In this document: positions 34,933 to 45,499 of the stretch, one piece after another
How positions within the stretch are numbered: position 1 is the stretch's first letter
How the letters are laid out: every line of letters begins with the position of its first letter
Assembly (NCBI RefSeq): GCF_026914185.1
Contig: NC_070568.1
Span: 4,174,001 to 4,238,000, forward strand
From: Puccinia triticina
Lineage: Eukaryota; Basidiomycota; Pucciniomycetes; Pucciniales; Pucciniaceae
Direction of reading: 5' to 3'
Length of the DNA stretch: 64,000 bases
The notes under the pieces: model-generated
Database searches by the model: none
Told to the model about the DNA's origin: nothing
Seen by the model: only the letters and a program-made list of their open reading frames with translations
Translations under genes and position numbers: made by a program

Positions 34933-34974
34933 TTGATGGGGTGCGCTATTTATGTACACCATTTCATTTGGTGT

Positions 34975-35165
34975 ACATTGAATTTCACCCCAAAAATTGA
35001 AGCAGTCTGGGGGTTTTAACACCTGCACCCCAATGTTTTTGGGGTAAGTAGGTCTGCACACCAATAAATTGGGGTACTACAGAAGTGCACCCCAGTAATA
35101 TTGGGGTGAACATGTGGGTACACCAAAATGTTGGTGTACATGGAGTAAAGTTTTGGGGTGCATTT
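34975..35165. repeat. Cluster of ATTGGGGTG / CACCCCAA palindromic words
   Basis: GTACACC, CACCCCAA and TTTTGGGGTG alternate in direct and inverted order at least eight times within 190 bp, and can pair as a chain of hairpins. No gene. Confidence 0.5.
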
Positions 35166-35311
35166 AGGCTGACCCTTAAGGAATGCTTGCCGACTTGGTT
35201 TGAAGCAAACCAACAAGTATTATGCCCTGACCAATACCTCCCCGCTTTATAGGATTGCAATCAGTATGTTTCAGTTTCTTGTCTAAATCTCATTGATTGT
35301 GTTTGATCTAA

Positions 35312-35461
35312 GGCCCCGTTTGGAGCCGATATAATCCAGGCGATATATGATTTTTTTTGCATGACATCCTATGTGAAATCTGATCAGGTCCACCAAAACT
35401 TGATCAGATGTCACAAGTTTCCAGATTATATTGCACAATTATATTGGCTCCAAACGGGGCC
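35312..35461. mobile_element. Harbinger MITE (150 bp)
   Basis: Terminal inverted repeats of 24 bp with one mismatch, beginning GGCCCCGTTTGGAGCC. TAA is duplicated at 35309-35311 and 35462-35464. The outer 13 bases equal those of the complete PIF/Harbinger element at 15559. No coding capacity. Confidence 0.9.
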
Positions 35462-35464
35462 TAA

Positions 35465-36936
35465 CACATTTCAATCCAGTACTTCATCCATCTTTTAGGG
35501 ACAAGTACTTCAAACTAGCAAAATGGGAGCCGGAATGGATAGCCAAAGCTATACGACTGACTTGGGATATGTGGGTAACATTCTATAAGCCTCAATCAAC
35601 GGATACAACCTGTCAGCCGCCTACTAGTCCAGACAGCGCAGGCTACGACAACCCTCGGGCCGCCACAAGCGCGGGCGGCCCGCAACCATGTAAGAGAGGG
35701 CCGGAGCCCTTGAGTAAGCACATTGATTGAGTAAGCAAATTGATGCCTTGTAGTTAAAGGACTTGGGCACAGGACCCGGGTATTGACCTTGAGTGAGCGA
35801 GTGAACACCGCCTGGGACCTCCTTAGAGATTCCCAGGAAGGTAGATAGTCCAGTAGGCATCGGACCACAAGTCAGCCCAGCACATCTGGGGTATAAGTAC
35901 TGGGAAACTTTCCTACCCGGAAGGATTCCCCAGATCAGTTACCACGCCCGACTACATTGTTGTCTTCGACAACTTACGCCAAACACAACGATTGGGGCTA
36001 TTATTGATCCCTTCTCTCTTATTTCCCTCCTTTCCTCTCTTGACCCGGCTCCTCGTTTCTGCTAGGTAAGTAGGGCCCTTTTCCCTTTCTCTTTTCCCGG
36101 TCCTAGACAGGACCCTCTCTATGAGTCCTACGGACTTCGGTTGTATTCGCTCAACCAGCCCCTTCAGAAGAAGGCGCGGCTTACTCCTTGCGCCTGCGCG
36201 GCCAAGTCAAGCTCCAGCTCTCAGCTGTGACAGCTGAGATCAGCTTAGAACCTTAGATATCTCTAGGGTTTCCATTCATGGCGGCGTCACTATAGAGACC
36301 CACCCTGACACTGTGAAATCATTGACAATCAACACAAGCTCCAAGGTAATCATCTCAGGATTTTGACTCTATCTTGCCTTGTTACTAATATGTACCTTAA
36401 TCTTCCACAGCCTAGGACCAGCATGCTTGCAAGCCTTGGTAGTGCTGCTGCAGCTCGAGGCGGCCACCTATCAACTAACCCTTTGGATGTTTGGCTCGCC
36501 GGGGGTCTCATACTGGATGGTAAAAAACCCGTAAATCTGCTGAGGTGGTGGCTCCAGCAAAAGAAATCAGGAAACACTCACGAAGGTCTCTTGTATATGG
36601 CACTGGACGTTTTGAGCTGTCCAGGTGAGTTTTAAACTTACCAAAATCAGTGATTGATCAATTTAACTCATCATCTGAACGTCTAAAAATTCAAAGCAAC
36701 CTCTGTTGATGTCAAGAGAGCATTCAGCTTTGGGCGCGATTATATTACAGGAAAGAGGCACAAGCTCTCAGCACAATCCATCAGCCGAGACATGATGGTG
36801 GTGTTCTATTCAAAGAATGGTAAGATTGCAGAAGGGACCTTGGCAAAGTGGAAGGATGGAATCCAGAAATCAAAGAAAGGAAAGGCAAAAGAGACACGAA
36901 AAAAGGGGGGGAGAAAGATTATTGTATTAGAATGAG
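35465..36936 (+). pseudogene. hAT transposase C-terminal region, split by an LTR
   Basis: The first piece (35465-35610) reads LHPSFRDKYFKLAKWEPEWI...DMWVTFYKPQ, a typical hAT segment. It stops at the LTR 35611-36310 and resumes at 36313. Introns 36346-36410 and 36625-36696 splice in frame. The last two exons give NPLDVWLAGG...LLRWWLQQ and the dimerisation motif DVLSCPATSVDVKRAFSFGRDYITGKRHKLS, ending at 36934-36936. In hAT elements this domain lets the transposase dimerise. The N-terminal zinc finger and the DDE part are absent from the window or destroyed, so this is a remnant. Confidence 0.8.
35611..36310. mobile_element. LTR, family D-like (copy D2), inside the hAT gene
   Basis: 700 bp from TGTCAGCCGCC to ...GTCACTATAGAGACCCACCCTGACA, with TGTCAG/CTGACA terminal inverted bases. 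Its 3' third resembles D1 at 4950-5254, including a shared GATTGGGGC..TTGATC region and a CTAGGTAAGT-like sequence. The flanks (CAACC and CTGTG) do not match, so the target duplication is lost or the limits are slightly off. Confidence 0.6.
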
Positions 36937-36939
36937 TAG

Positions 36940-37559
36940 ATGACCAGCAAAATACAATCTAGACATGTGTAGATATTCATGAAGCTGATGATGCATCCCT
37001 CAACTCTGGCGCTGCTGGCGCAACAGGTGAAGCTGAAAACAGTGAGCTGACGGGTGCCAATCAAAGCGTCAAAGCATAAGCCCCGGCAGCTGGTACCGTT
37101 GTTGATGATGGCAGACGTGGAGCTGACAGAGCTGCTGTACTATGCATGCAGCGGTACATCGTTGGCCTTCTGGCTTCTGGTCTCACCCACACCTGCGTCT
37201 GTGAGCCCCTCCCCGTTGCCCAGCTCAGAATTAATTGCTTGGTTGTTGATTGGTAATGCAGGTTTGCTCTAGGATCACCAACGATGTTTTCACACTCAAA
37301 GAAACTCAATGTGATCGGTCTTCCTTGCCACCCTCTTTGATGTTCTTGCTCCCTCCTCTTTGACCATCTTTCCCACCCTATATAACCTTCTTGGCCTCCC
37401 TCTTTGACTATTTTACACATCCACCTCAACGTGCGCACCCACTTCCTTAAGAGCGCCAATCACCCGCGCTGTTTTTCTTGCAATCTTCCTCCCCACTTTT
37501 AACTTCTACGGTCATTTGGCGGGCAGACACGCCCCCCCTTCAACATATGCAGATATGTA
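36940..37559. other. Stretch with no recognised gene
   Basis: Sequence downstream of the hAT remnant. Short frames on both strands lack motifs. Duplicated CTTGCCACCCTCTTTGATG / CTTGGCCTCCCTCTTTGACTA phrases occur at 37322-37410. The hAT right end may lie here but I could not identify it. Confidence 0.35.
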
Positions 37560-38069
37560 CTAGATGTCAGACTTAGAGTCAACTCAGCTGACCTAAAGTC
37601 TGCCTTTTTCTACTTTTTACATATGAATTAATTTATATCTTTTTTATCTTAAGAGATAACCTTGTTTTGACTTCATATTCTGTTTTCTCATGCAATTTTA
37701 ACCCCAGTTACAACTCATCAATTCCTTGTAACTATACTCCTTCCCTGAGTTATTGAGTTGTGACGCGCATGCGCAGTTGTGACGTGTCAGCGCTACCAGG
37801 CGCGCCAAACCACATGTACATATGTAAATTACATAAGCAAACTGTGAAAATTTTCGTAGTCAGGATCCCCCTTGCCTGAGGCGGATCTACAGACTTCAGC
37901 ACACCAGAACCACCACCCAGATAACCCCAGGATCACCACCAAAGAGCTTACAACACTCCCAGTATACCTACCGTCACAGGCGCCTAGGATATTGACAGTA
38001 AGTAACCTCTTTCACTGAAACTTGTTTATCTCAGAGGTACAACTCTGTGTCTTGCTTGATCTGCTCTTT

Positions 38070-38375
38070 CGTAAGAGTCCGTTAGGACTCTTCACTGAGC
38101 AGACTGTGAATAGGCCGAAGCCAAAGCAAAGGTTCTAGGAACAACTTATGTTTATTATTACTAGCTCAGGAGAGAGGAATCAGCTCTCTCTGCTATGTAC
38201 AATGGTGTTGATAAGGGAGAATGAAATAAGAGCTTACCTAGCTCAGGAGAGAGGAATCAGCTCTCTCTGCTGAGCTAGGTGGGACGCGGTGAAGTGAGCG
38301 CTAAGTAGTCGTCCTCGTGGCTGATGTAATCCGAGTTGTGACAGTTGTGTGAACCACGGTGTCTGGGGCTTCACA
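38070..38375 (-). repeat. 3' LTR of gypsy C
   Basis: On the plus strand it runs CGTAAGAGTCC...GGGGCTTCACA. The outermost T of the expected TGTAAGAG reads C here. It contains two copies of a CTAGCTCAGGAGAGAGGAATC repeat, and a near-palindromic AGTCCGTTAGGACT at its end. Confidence 0.85.
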
Positions 38376-38412
38376 GTCTCCCCCCCTATAAAGCGGAGGA
38401 TGGCTAATCCGG

Positions 38413-38502
38413 TGTAAGACTCAAAAGTGGTTGTGAAACCCTTTTGCTGAATGGAGAAGGGGATGAAGGAGGTGCAAGCTCTGCCCTTCTATACTACCAG
38501 CT

Positions 38503-38533
<31 letters not shown>

Positions 38534-39314
38534 TTAATAAGTGATAGGAGTGGTTAGCTCAAGATAAGTTTCTCGTGACACAGTATAAAAAGGTTGTTAT
38601 TCAGTATGTAAAAGTTGTTATATGTAAGTAAGAGGGTTGAGTGGGTACGTAAGTGTTTTGGGTGATGGGTGAGTGTAAAACTTGATGAGTAATAAACTGA
38701 GGAACTACAAATGGGGGGGAGAGAGCTCCTTATATAGACAAATGTGAGAGATTTTTGGCTCTAGGGCAGCCCCTGAGTGAGGTATTTTAGCTGGCCTGAG
38801 CTGTACAACATGAGGGAGTTAAGAGGGAGTGGCTGTGTACAATTTATGCAAGGGGTGCATACGTGAGGAGGGGCTGTGCCAGATGATGTCATAATTTATG
38901 CAAGGGGTGCATAAGCTGTGCAGGGAATGATCAGGTGATGTAATAAGACCAAACAAAGTGGAGTTAGAAGGAACTAGAATGCGGGGAACCATTCAGTTGA
39001 AGGGGCACAGCCTGCAGGGGCAGTGCTGCATGATGTCATGTACATAACAAACAAACCCAAACCAATATATGTAGTGGGGATAGAATGGTACGGGGAATGT
39101 GACTTGAGGCACCTGACAGGTGGTTGACTGGGTGCTACAGGTTGTCCAAAGGGTCTAACTTCCAGTGTAGTGGGGCTTCAGTGATGCTTCCAGGGGGGGA
39201 CTAGGGGTTACTTTAGCTGTGGAGTCCATTTATGGTGTCCAATGGATGGTATCTTGAGGCCTTCTGTATGTACATGAGGAAAACTTTTGATTTTTCACAT
39301 TTTTGCGTACCACA
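38413..39314 (+). mobile_element. Solo LTR, family E (copy E2), in the 3' part of gypsy C
   Basis: 902 bp from TGTAAGACTC to ...GCGTACCACA, with CCGG at 38409-38412 and 39315-39318 (4-bp duplication). Removing it restores the end of the C polyprotein: ...DEDISSPPD followed by TAG, then the polypurine tract. Opposite in orientation to C. Confidence 0.85.
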
Positions 39315-39318
39315 CCGG

Positions 39319-42300
39319 AGGGGAGGAGATATCTTCATCAAAGGATTCTTCAGGGCGGCGGTACCGTTTGACTTTTGAAACGTGAAAGACCGGGTGTCGT
39401 TTGTTGTCATCCGGGAGAGTCAGTTCAACATTGAGGCCGTTGTTGAAAATCCGCTTGACTACATACGGGCCCTCAAACTTTTCTTTCAGTTTATCTACTC
39501 CTGACAAGTGGCGTCCTCTCCAGTCGGCGGAGTCAAGGAGAGCTGGGTCACCCACGGCGAGAGGAGGTGCATGAGACTGACGTTTGTTGTGATGGGTTGC
39601 TTGTACGACGCGGCTAGACCACAGCTTGTCCCGTGCGTCTGCCCACGCGTGTTCTCAAACCCTGAGCCACTTTTCCAACAATGGAATTGTAGAATCAGAG
39701 TCCTCTGGCGTCAATGTGGAAGTTGGGAATCCGGCTGGCTTCCGCCCAAACAAAAGTTTGAATGGGCTGAATCCCGTTGCTATGTTGATTGCCGAGTTGA
39801 TGGCGAACTCGACCGCAGGAAGTGCCTCTAGCCATTTGCTCTGTTGCTTTGCGGTGAATGTTTGGAGGATGTGTCCAACGGTTTTATTAGATCTCTTGCT
39901 TCGTCCGTCAGCCTGGGGATGAAATGCACTTGACATGTGAAAACTGATGTTCAGTTTAGTCATCAAAGCTTTCCGAAATCGGGATGTCCATGTCTTGTCC
40001 CTGTCACTGATGATAGAGGAGGGGGCGCCGAACTTTGATATCCAGCAATTGAAGAAGCGTGAGGCGGTTTTCTCTGCTGTGTCGGAGTGAAGTACCGGGA
40101 TGATTTGGAGGAACCCGGAAAGTTGACATGTACACGTCAGAATCATGTCGTAATGAGTAGCCTTCCGTAGGGGTCCAACGAAATCAATTGCAATGTCCGT
40201 GAGGGGTTTGCGGGGAAATGAGGGCATCATCATTTTTCCAGCTGGTGCGGTAGTGGCCGATTTGGTGCGTTGACAGACCTCACAATGTTTGACCAACTTA
40301 CAAATATTAGCTGACATTTGCGGCCAGAAGAAATTGCGACGGAGTTCTTTGGTTGTCTTCAGACAGCCGAGGTGGCCCAGCCGTAGGTGGGCTTCCTCGA
40401 CCAATTTGCGCTGTAGGGTGAAGTTCGCCGGGATTACAAGCCGGTCGTCTATGAAGAGGAGCCCATCTTCTTCCCTGCAATTTTCCCGGAGAGGGAGAGC
40501 CTCCCGTAGCGCTACGCAAAACCTGTCATGTGGGTAACCGTCCAGGATTGTGCGCTTGAGGGAGTCTGCAAGAGATGAGTGAAATTCCGTCAGGGTGGCC
40601 ACGCATGCCACGTCTTGTTGGAGGGACGGTTTGATGTCGTCAAGGTTTTTTTGTGATAGTGCGTCGGCTACTGAGTTGTCCTCCCCGCGAATGTAGTTAA
40701 AACTCAAGTCAAAGTCCGATAGAAGTTCTGTCCATCGTGCCTGACGTTTGCTCAGTGTGCGTTGACGGGGAAGGTGTACCAGCAAGTGGTGGTCCGACAT
40801 CACATTCACCTTCATTCCCAGGAGTAGCATACACCATTTCTGTAGGGCATGAACTACCGCAAGCAACTCTTGTTTGTGTACCGGGTAGTTCCGCTCGGCC
40901 GGTGTCATCTGATGTGACTCATAAGCTATTGGGGATGCGCCTTTCCAGTCCTTGCCTTGAAAGAGGGCTGCTCCAAGACCAGAGCCGCTAGCGTCAGTGA
41001 AGAGCCACATGGGGTCGTCGGACTCGTAGTCGATGTTTTGGAGGCATGGTATTCACGTCATTATTCTCTTAATGTTCTGAAATGCTTCTTCTTCTTTCTT
41101 ATCCCAACGAAAGTCCTTGGGGTCCAACTTAGAGCTAGTGAGGGGAGTAAGTGTACCAACATACTTCTGAAGGCCCCACACAAACTTCTTCATCCACTGA
41201 ACCGTTCCAAGGAAGCGCTTCACTCCCTTCGCTGACCGGGGAGATGGCCAAGAGAGAATGTCTTTGACTTTGCTGTTGTTGGGTTTGATGCCGTCCGCAG
41301 AAATCCAATGTCCGAGGAATTTAACTCGCGGTCAAAAGAGTCTGGTCTTCTTTGGACTGCAGTATAGGGCGGCGTTTCTGAGTTTGGTGAGAACCATCCG
41401 AACATGCGCTTCGTGTTCCTTGTAAGATTTGGAGAAAATGACAATGTCGTCCAAATAAACAACACAAATCTTATTCAGGAGATCCCCCAGAGCCTCCTCC
41501 AGTCGAGCCTGGTGCGTTGCCGGTGCGTTGGTTAAGCCTATGGGCATCACCACCCATTCCATGAGTCCCCATGGCGTTTTAACTGCCGTTAGAGGTATAT
41601 CAGCTTCCCGCATACGCGTTTGGAAGAACGCATTCGTCTGATCCAGAATGGAAAACACCTTGCCTGAAGCTACCAGTCGTACAAGCTCATCCACATTTGG
41701 CAAGGGGGATCGGTCTCGCACCGTCAGGCTATTGAGTTTACAATAGTCGCATACCCAGCGTGGTAGAGCTGCAGGGTCTTTCTTTGGTATGATCAGACTA
41801 GGCGATGCATATTGGCTTGTAGAACGACGTATCCGTCCAGCGTCTAGGTGTTGCTGAAGGAGCGTCTGCCAAGCTGCCAAGTGCTTCTGAGGTTACGGGA
41901 ACTGGCGTTCATTGATGACAGCCTCGGAGTTCGTCAACACAATCTTGTGTCGGGTTCGCAGCGTTGAGTCTTGCATCTTTTCTGGGAAAGACCCGGGGTT
42001 TGAGGGGATCTTATCGTCCATATCATCACAGATGGCTGGTATGTCGTCCGGAAAAAGGTCGGCGAACTCCTTTAGAACAGCACTCTCCGATTGTTCACAA
42101 GGGTAGGGAGGGAGTGAATGGGATGACGAGATTGATGCGAGGGAGTCTTCCTGTTCTTGGACTCAAAAATCCGGAATCGAGAAACCTGAGCAAGTGCAGT
42201 GAAGGGCCCGATCCTCGACCGATACCGTGAGTCCGAATCTCTGAAGGAATGGGGTCCCGAGTATCAGATCGTAGTCGCCCAAGACCTGTCCAATGCGAAG

Positions 42301-42645
42301 AGAAACCTCTTCAAAGACTATCCGAGGTGTGGCTATAACCAACGTTGCCACCGCGTAGTGTCGGATGGGTAGAGGAGGGGCCGTGCCATCTCCAAGCGCG
42401 AGACAAACCATGGTGGGCTTTGCCAGTGTCTGCCGCTCCAGCAGTGCTCTGTCGACCGCTTGATCTGAGATGAGGTCAATTTCTGATCCCGTGTCGACTA
42501 GTGCTCGGACCCAGAGGTCGGCGATTCAAAGCCAAATGATTACACAAGCCGGTCTAGACGGTAGTAGCGATGGGTCCCAGGGTTGTGGGGCTCTGGGAAG
42601 TAGAGTATTGGGACAAGAATCCAAGCTAATCTGAGGATGCGAAGG
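39319..42645 (-). pseudogene. Pol of gypsy C: protease, RT, RNase H, integrase, chromo-like end (broken)
   Basis: Minus strand. Protease ALVDTGSEIDLIS (about 42465-42510) and DYDLILGTPFLQRFGL; RT with VCDYCKLNSLT, MPIGLTNAPATHQ and the catalytic YLDD (about 41450); RNase H (LFTDASGSGLGAALF); HHCC finger (HLRLGHLGC...CEVCQ); integrase AIDFVGPL, IISDRDKTWTS and HPQADGRSKRSNKT; then a chromodomain-flanking segment (KLKEKFEGPYVVKRIF...HPVFHVSKVKRY). The third catalytic integrase residue, normally Glu in GRSER, is Lys (39895-39897). Stops lie near 42525 (TGA), 41892 (TAA), 41332-41334 (TGA), 41052 (TGA) and 39655-39657 (TGA), all compatible with C-to-T in CGA or CAA. The first exon-like part of this frame is at 61708-61795, across the 19-kb insertion. 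Confidence 0.9.
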
Positions 42646-43608
42646 TGTGAGCCTGAGTCTCTATAGTGACAACAGGACACAAGAAATGGGGGGGCAATAG
42701 TTGGATTTCTTGGGATAAAGAAACTACAACTATAAGAGAAAAAGAGAAAGAGAGAGAGAAACCAAGCAGGATAAGGAAAAAGAGAAGTACTAGGTTATTC
42801 TAGTGGGAATGCACGTCTACTGGCAATGCTACTCTTCAGAAGAGTGCAGCTAATCTGTACTAGGAGTGCTACAGCTTCCTCTCAGGAGGGTATCTGGATT
42901 AGATAAGTTTAATCCAGCCACAATTTTTTAGCTTCCTACTGGATAGTCAAGGTTCTTAAAGGGAAACCTGAGGGACAGCCCTGTAACCTAGATTTGAGGC
43001 AAAGGCCAAGTGATAATAAGGGACAGCCCTGTGATCAAGATAGAGGCAAAGGCCTGTGGATTTGGAGGGACAGCCCTGTGATCAAGAAGGAGGCAAAACC
43101 AGAAGAAAGAGCAGATCAAGCAAGACACAGAGTTGTACCTCTGAGATAAACAAGGTTCAGTGAAAGAGGTTACTTACTGTCAATATCCTAGGCGCCTGTG
43201 ACGGTAGGTATACTGGGAGTATAGTAGGCTCTTTGGTGGTGATCCTGGAGTTATCTGGGTGGTGGTTCTGGTGTGCTGAAGTCTGTGGATCCTCCAGCTG
43301 CATGGGGGATCCTGACTTCGAAAATTTTCAAAGTTGGATGACATAATCACACATGTACATGTGGTTGGGAGCGCTCAGGCGCGACTACACGGCGCTGCTG
43401 CGCATGTGTGTCACAAACCACAAACTCTATGAAGGAGTAGAGATATTGTAAAGTGATCAGTGAACGCTAGGGTCAAAATTGCATGAGAAATCAGAATCTG
43501 AAGTCAAAACAAGTTTAAACCTTAAGCATGAAAAGATATAAGAGATTTGAGGTAGAAATAATGATAAAGGCAGACTTTAGGTCAGCTGCGCTGACTCTAA
43601 GGCTGACA
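42646..43608 (-). repeat. 3' LTR of the B element
   Basis: Plus-strand start TGTGAGCCTGAG, end CTAAGGCTGACA. It includes three imperfect direct repeats of GGGACAGCCCTGTRAYC..AGGCAAAGGCC (42971-43095), also present in the other B copies. Confidence 0.88.
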
Positions 43609-45149
43609 TTCCCTACCACCAAAAGTGGTTTGATTTCTTAAATCAAATCAAAAACTGATGGGTTAGTTCACTCAGCTGGGGGTCAAGAGTATTTTGGATA
43701 AGTAGCTATTTCTAGATCAAAATCAATCAGGGGATCTGAAGTACCATCTTGCTACATATCATTCATCCAATGGGTGGTTAATTCTTCAATCTCAATCAGC
43801 TCAATATTCTTTTTCAGGGGTGTCGTTGATCTCATATCCTTTTTTACATGTTGAATCATAAAAAAGTATTGATTTAAACATTGATTGTAATGTTTCTTTC
43901 CTCAGGAAATTCTTTGTGGAGAGGTTACTAACTTCCTTGAAGAAACTGACAGTGTAACTATTCTTTATCAAGTCGTTGCACAGGAATGGTTTCTTTCTCT
44001 TCAGAATTGTCAACAGGATTTTCAGCAATGTCATTCATAGTGGTTTTTCTTTCTAGGGATGATTTAGTTGAAATTTTATCTCCTATCTTTCTCATTTTTT
44101 GTTTCTCATTGCAAATGAATCCAGGGATTTTTATTAGTCACGTTAGGGGGACTCTGAGTGGGTTCCATCAATTAATCTAAACTAGAAAGTATATAATAGA
44201 CAACAGCAACAATATTACAGCATCTCCTCTTAGCATGCTCAAATATTGTATAATCATTCCTGTCAAGTCAATAATTTGCATCATTTCAGTTCTCCATTTT
44301 TTCTTTCAGGTAGCAGATTTTCCTCAACATTGTGATTGATTGCTACAACTATGGAATCTGGCCTGCTAGTTCAATCATTGGTATCTCCATACTAACCTCT
44401 GAATCCAATGCACAATTTCCTTGCAGTTTCAGTCAGTAGAATGGTCAGTCTGGTGATGATCATACTGTCTAGCATCTTAAATTATCTCACTTCTTTGTTC
44501 TTGATCCATAACTCATGTTTATATGGCAGTTTACCAGAGAATATATCTCAATCACTTTTCTATGGGATATCTTTCCAAATTCCTTTCCTGATTTCTAGAT
44601 CTATTGGTCCAGACCCCATGATCAATGAAAGGAAATTCACCTTGTGGAGAAATTTTCATCTCAATGGTTGGAGGCTTAACTTCATTTGTCTTTGAATGGT
44701 TTACAGGATCAAGGAACCTTGAACCAAACAGGAGCATAATTCTCTTGTGCAAATTGCTGTTCTGGTTGGACATTCATGAGTAAATTATTATGAGTCAGAT
44801 GAGGAGGGTAATCACTATCAGCTAGTTCCAAAGATGAGTCCAATTCAGAATTGAGAGCATGTACAATGGAAGAGATTTCAGTCAAGCTTATCTTAGATTT
44901 TTTAAATCTACTGTGTTCATTTCAATGAAGATCACTGATCTATTTACTGAGGGATGATAATTGATTGTTCAATTTTTGTTTCACATCTGTTAAATTCTTG
45001 CTTAGAATTTCCATTATGGAATGGCATTGAGACTCATTCACCAAAATAAGGTCTTGCACACTTTCTAATTTATCATCAATATCTCTTTTCAATTGGTCCA
45101 GTAACCAGTTCATTGCAAATCACTTTGGTTCTCTCTTTGTCACTTTCTT
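43609..45149 (-). other. B element interior, 3' part, no conserved pol
   Basis: AT-rich sequence with only short frames. On the minus strand a coiled-coil-like stretch (LLDQLKRDIDDKLESVQDLI...SKNLTDVKQKLNNQLSSLSK, about 44935-45110) continues the 45150-45494 frame after a shift. No RT, integrase or protease motif is visible, which supports a non-autonomous element. Confidence 0.45.
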
Positions 45150-45494
45150 CTATATGAGACAGGACATCATCAAGCAAGGTAGGAATAAATTCTTCTTTCT
45201 GACATCTAGAATAGAAATGTTCAAGACATCTGTGAATTTTTGAACACATGATTCTAGAAGATTACCAGGGATATTTTCCACTGTAACAGACAAATCAGAC
45301 AAGAATTTAGAGAAGATAACTTGAAATTTTCCTTCTAATAATAAGGGACCACTATTAGTCATTTTATTATTATTAAGAACAAATTCTCTACTAGAAGGAC
45401 TGGAAATATTATCTACACCTACACTAAGTCCATGTGGGGAGAAAGAGTTCAATGACAACTGCCTCTTCCTCTTACTTTTCTTCTTGGGCTCCAT
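45150..45494 (-). CDS. Putative structural (Gag-like) frame of the B element, truncated
   Basis: 114 codons from ATG 45492-45494: a basic N-terminus (MEPKKKSKRKRQLSLNSF), then a Ser-rich stretch and helices (FSKFLSDLSVTVENIPGNLLESCVQKF). The frame closes at 45150, but neighbouring frames read on as (E)EFIPTLLDDVLSHIEESDKERTK and a coiled coil, so one or two frameshifts are likely. I do not recognise a family. By position, it is the first frame of the non-autonomous B element once the nested Helitron is removed. Confidence in function is low. Confidence 0.35.
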   Translation of the reverse strand: MEPKKKSKRKRQLSLNSFSPHGLSVGVDNISSPSSREFVLNNNKMTNSGPLLLEGKFQVIFSKFLSDLSVTVENIPGNLLESCVQKFTDVLNISILDVRKKNLFLPCLMMSCLI

Positions 45495-45499
45495 ATCTT

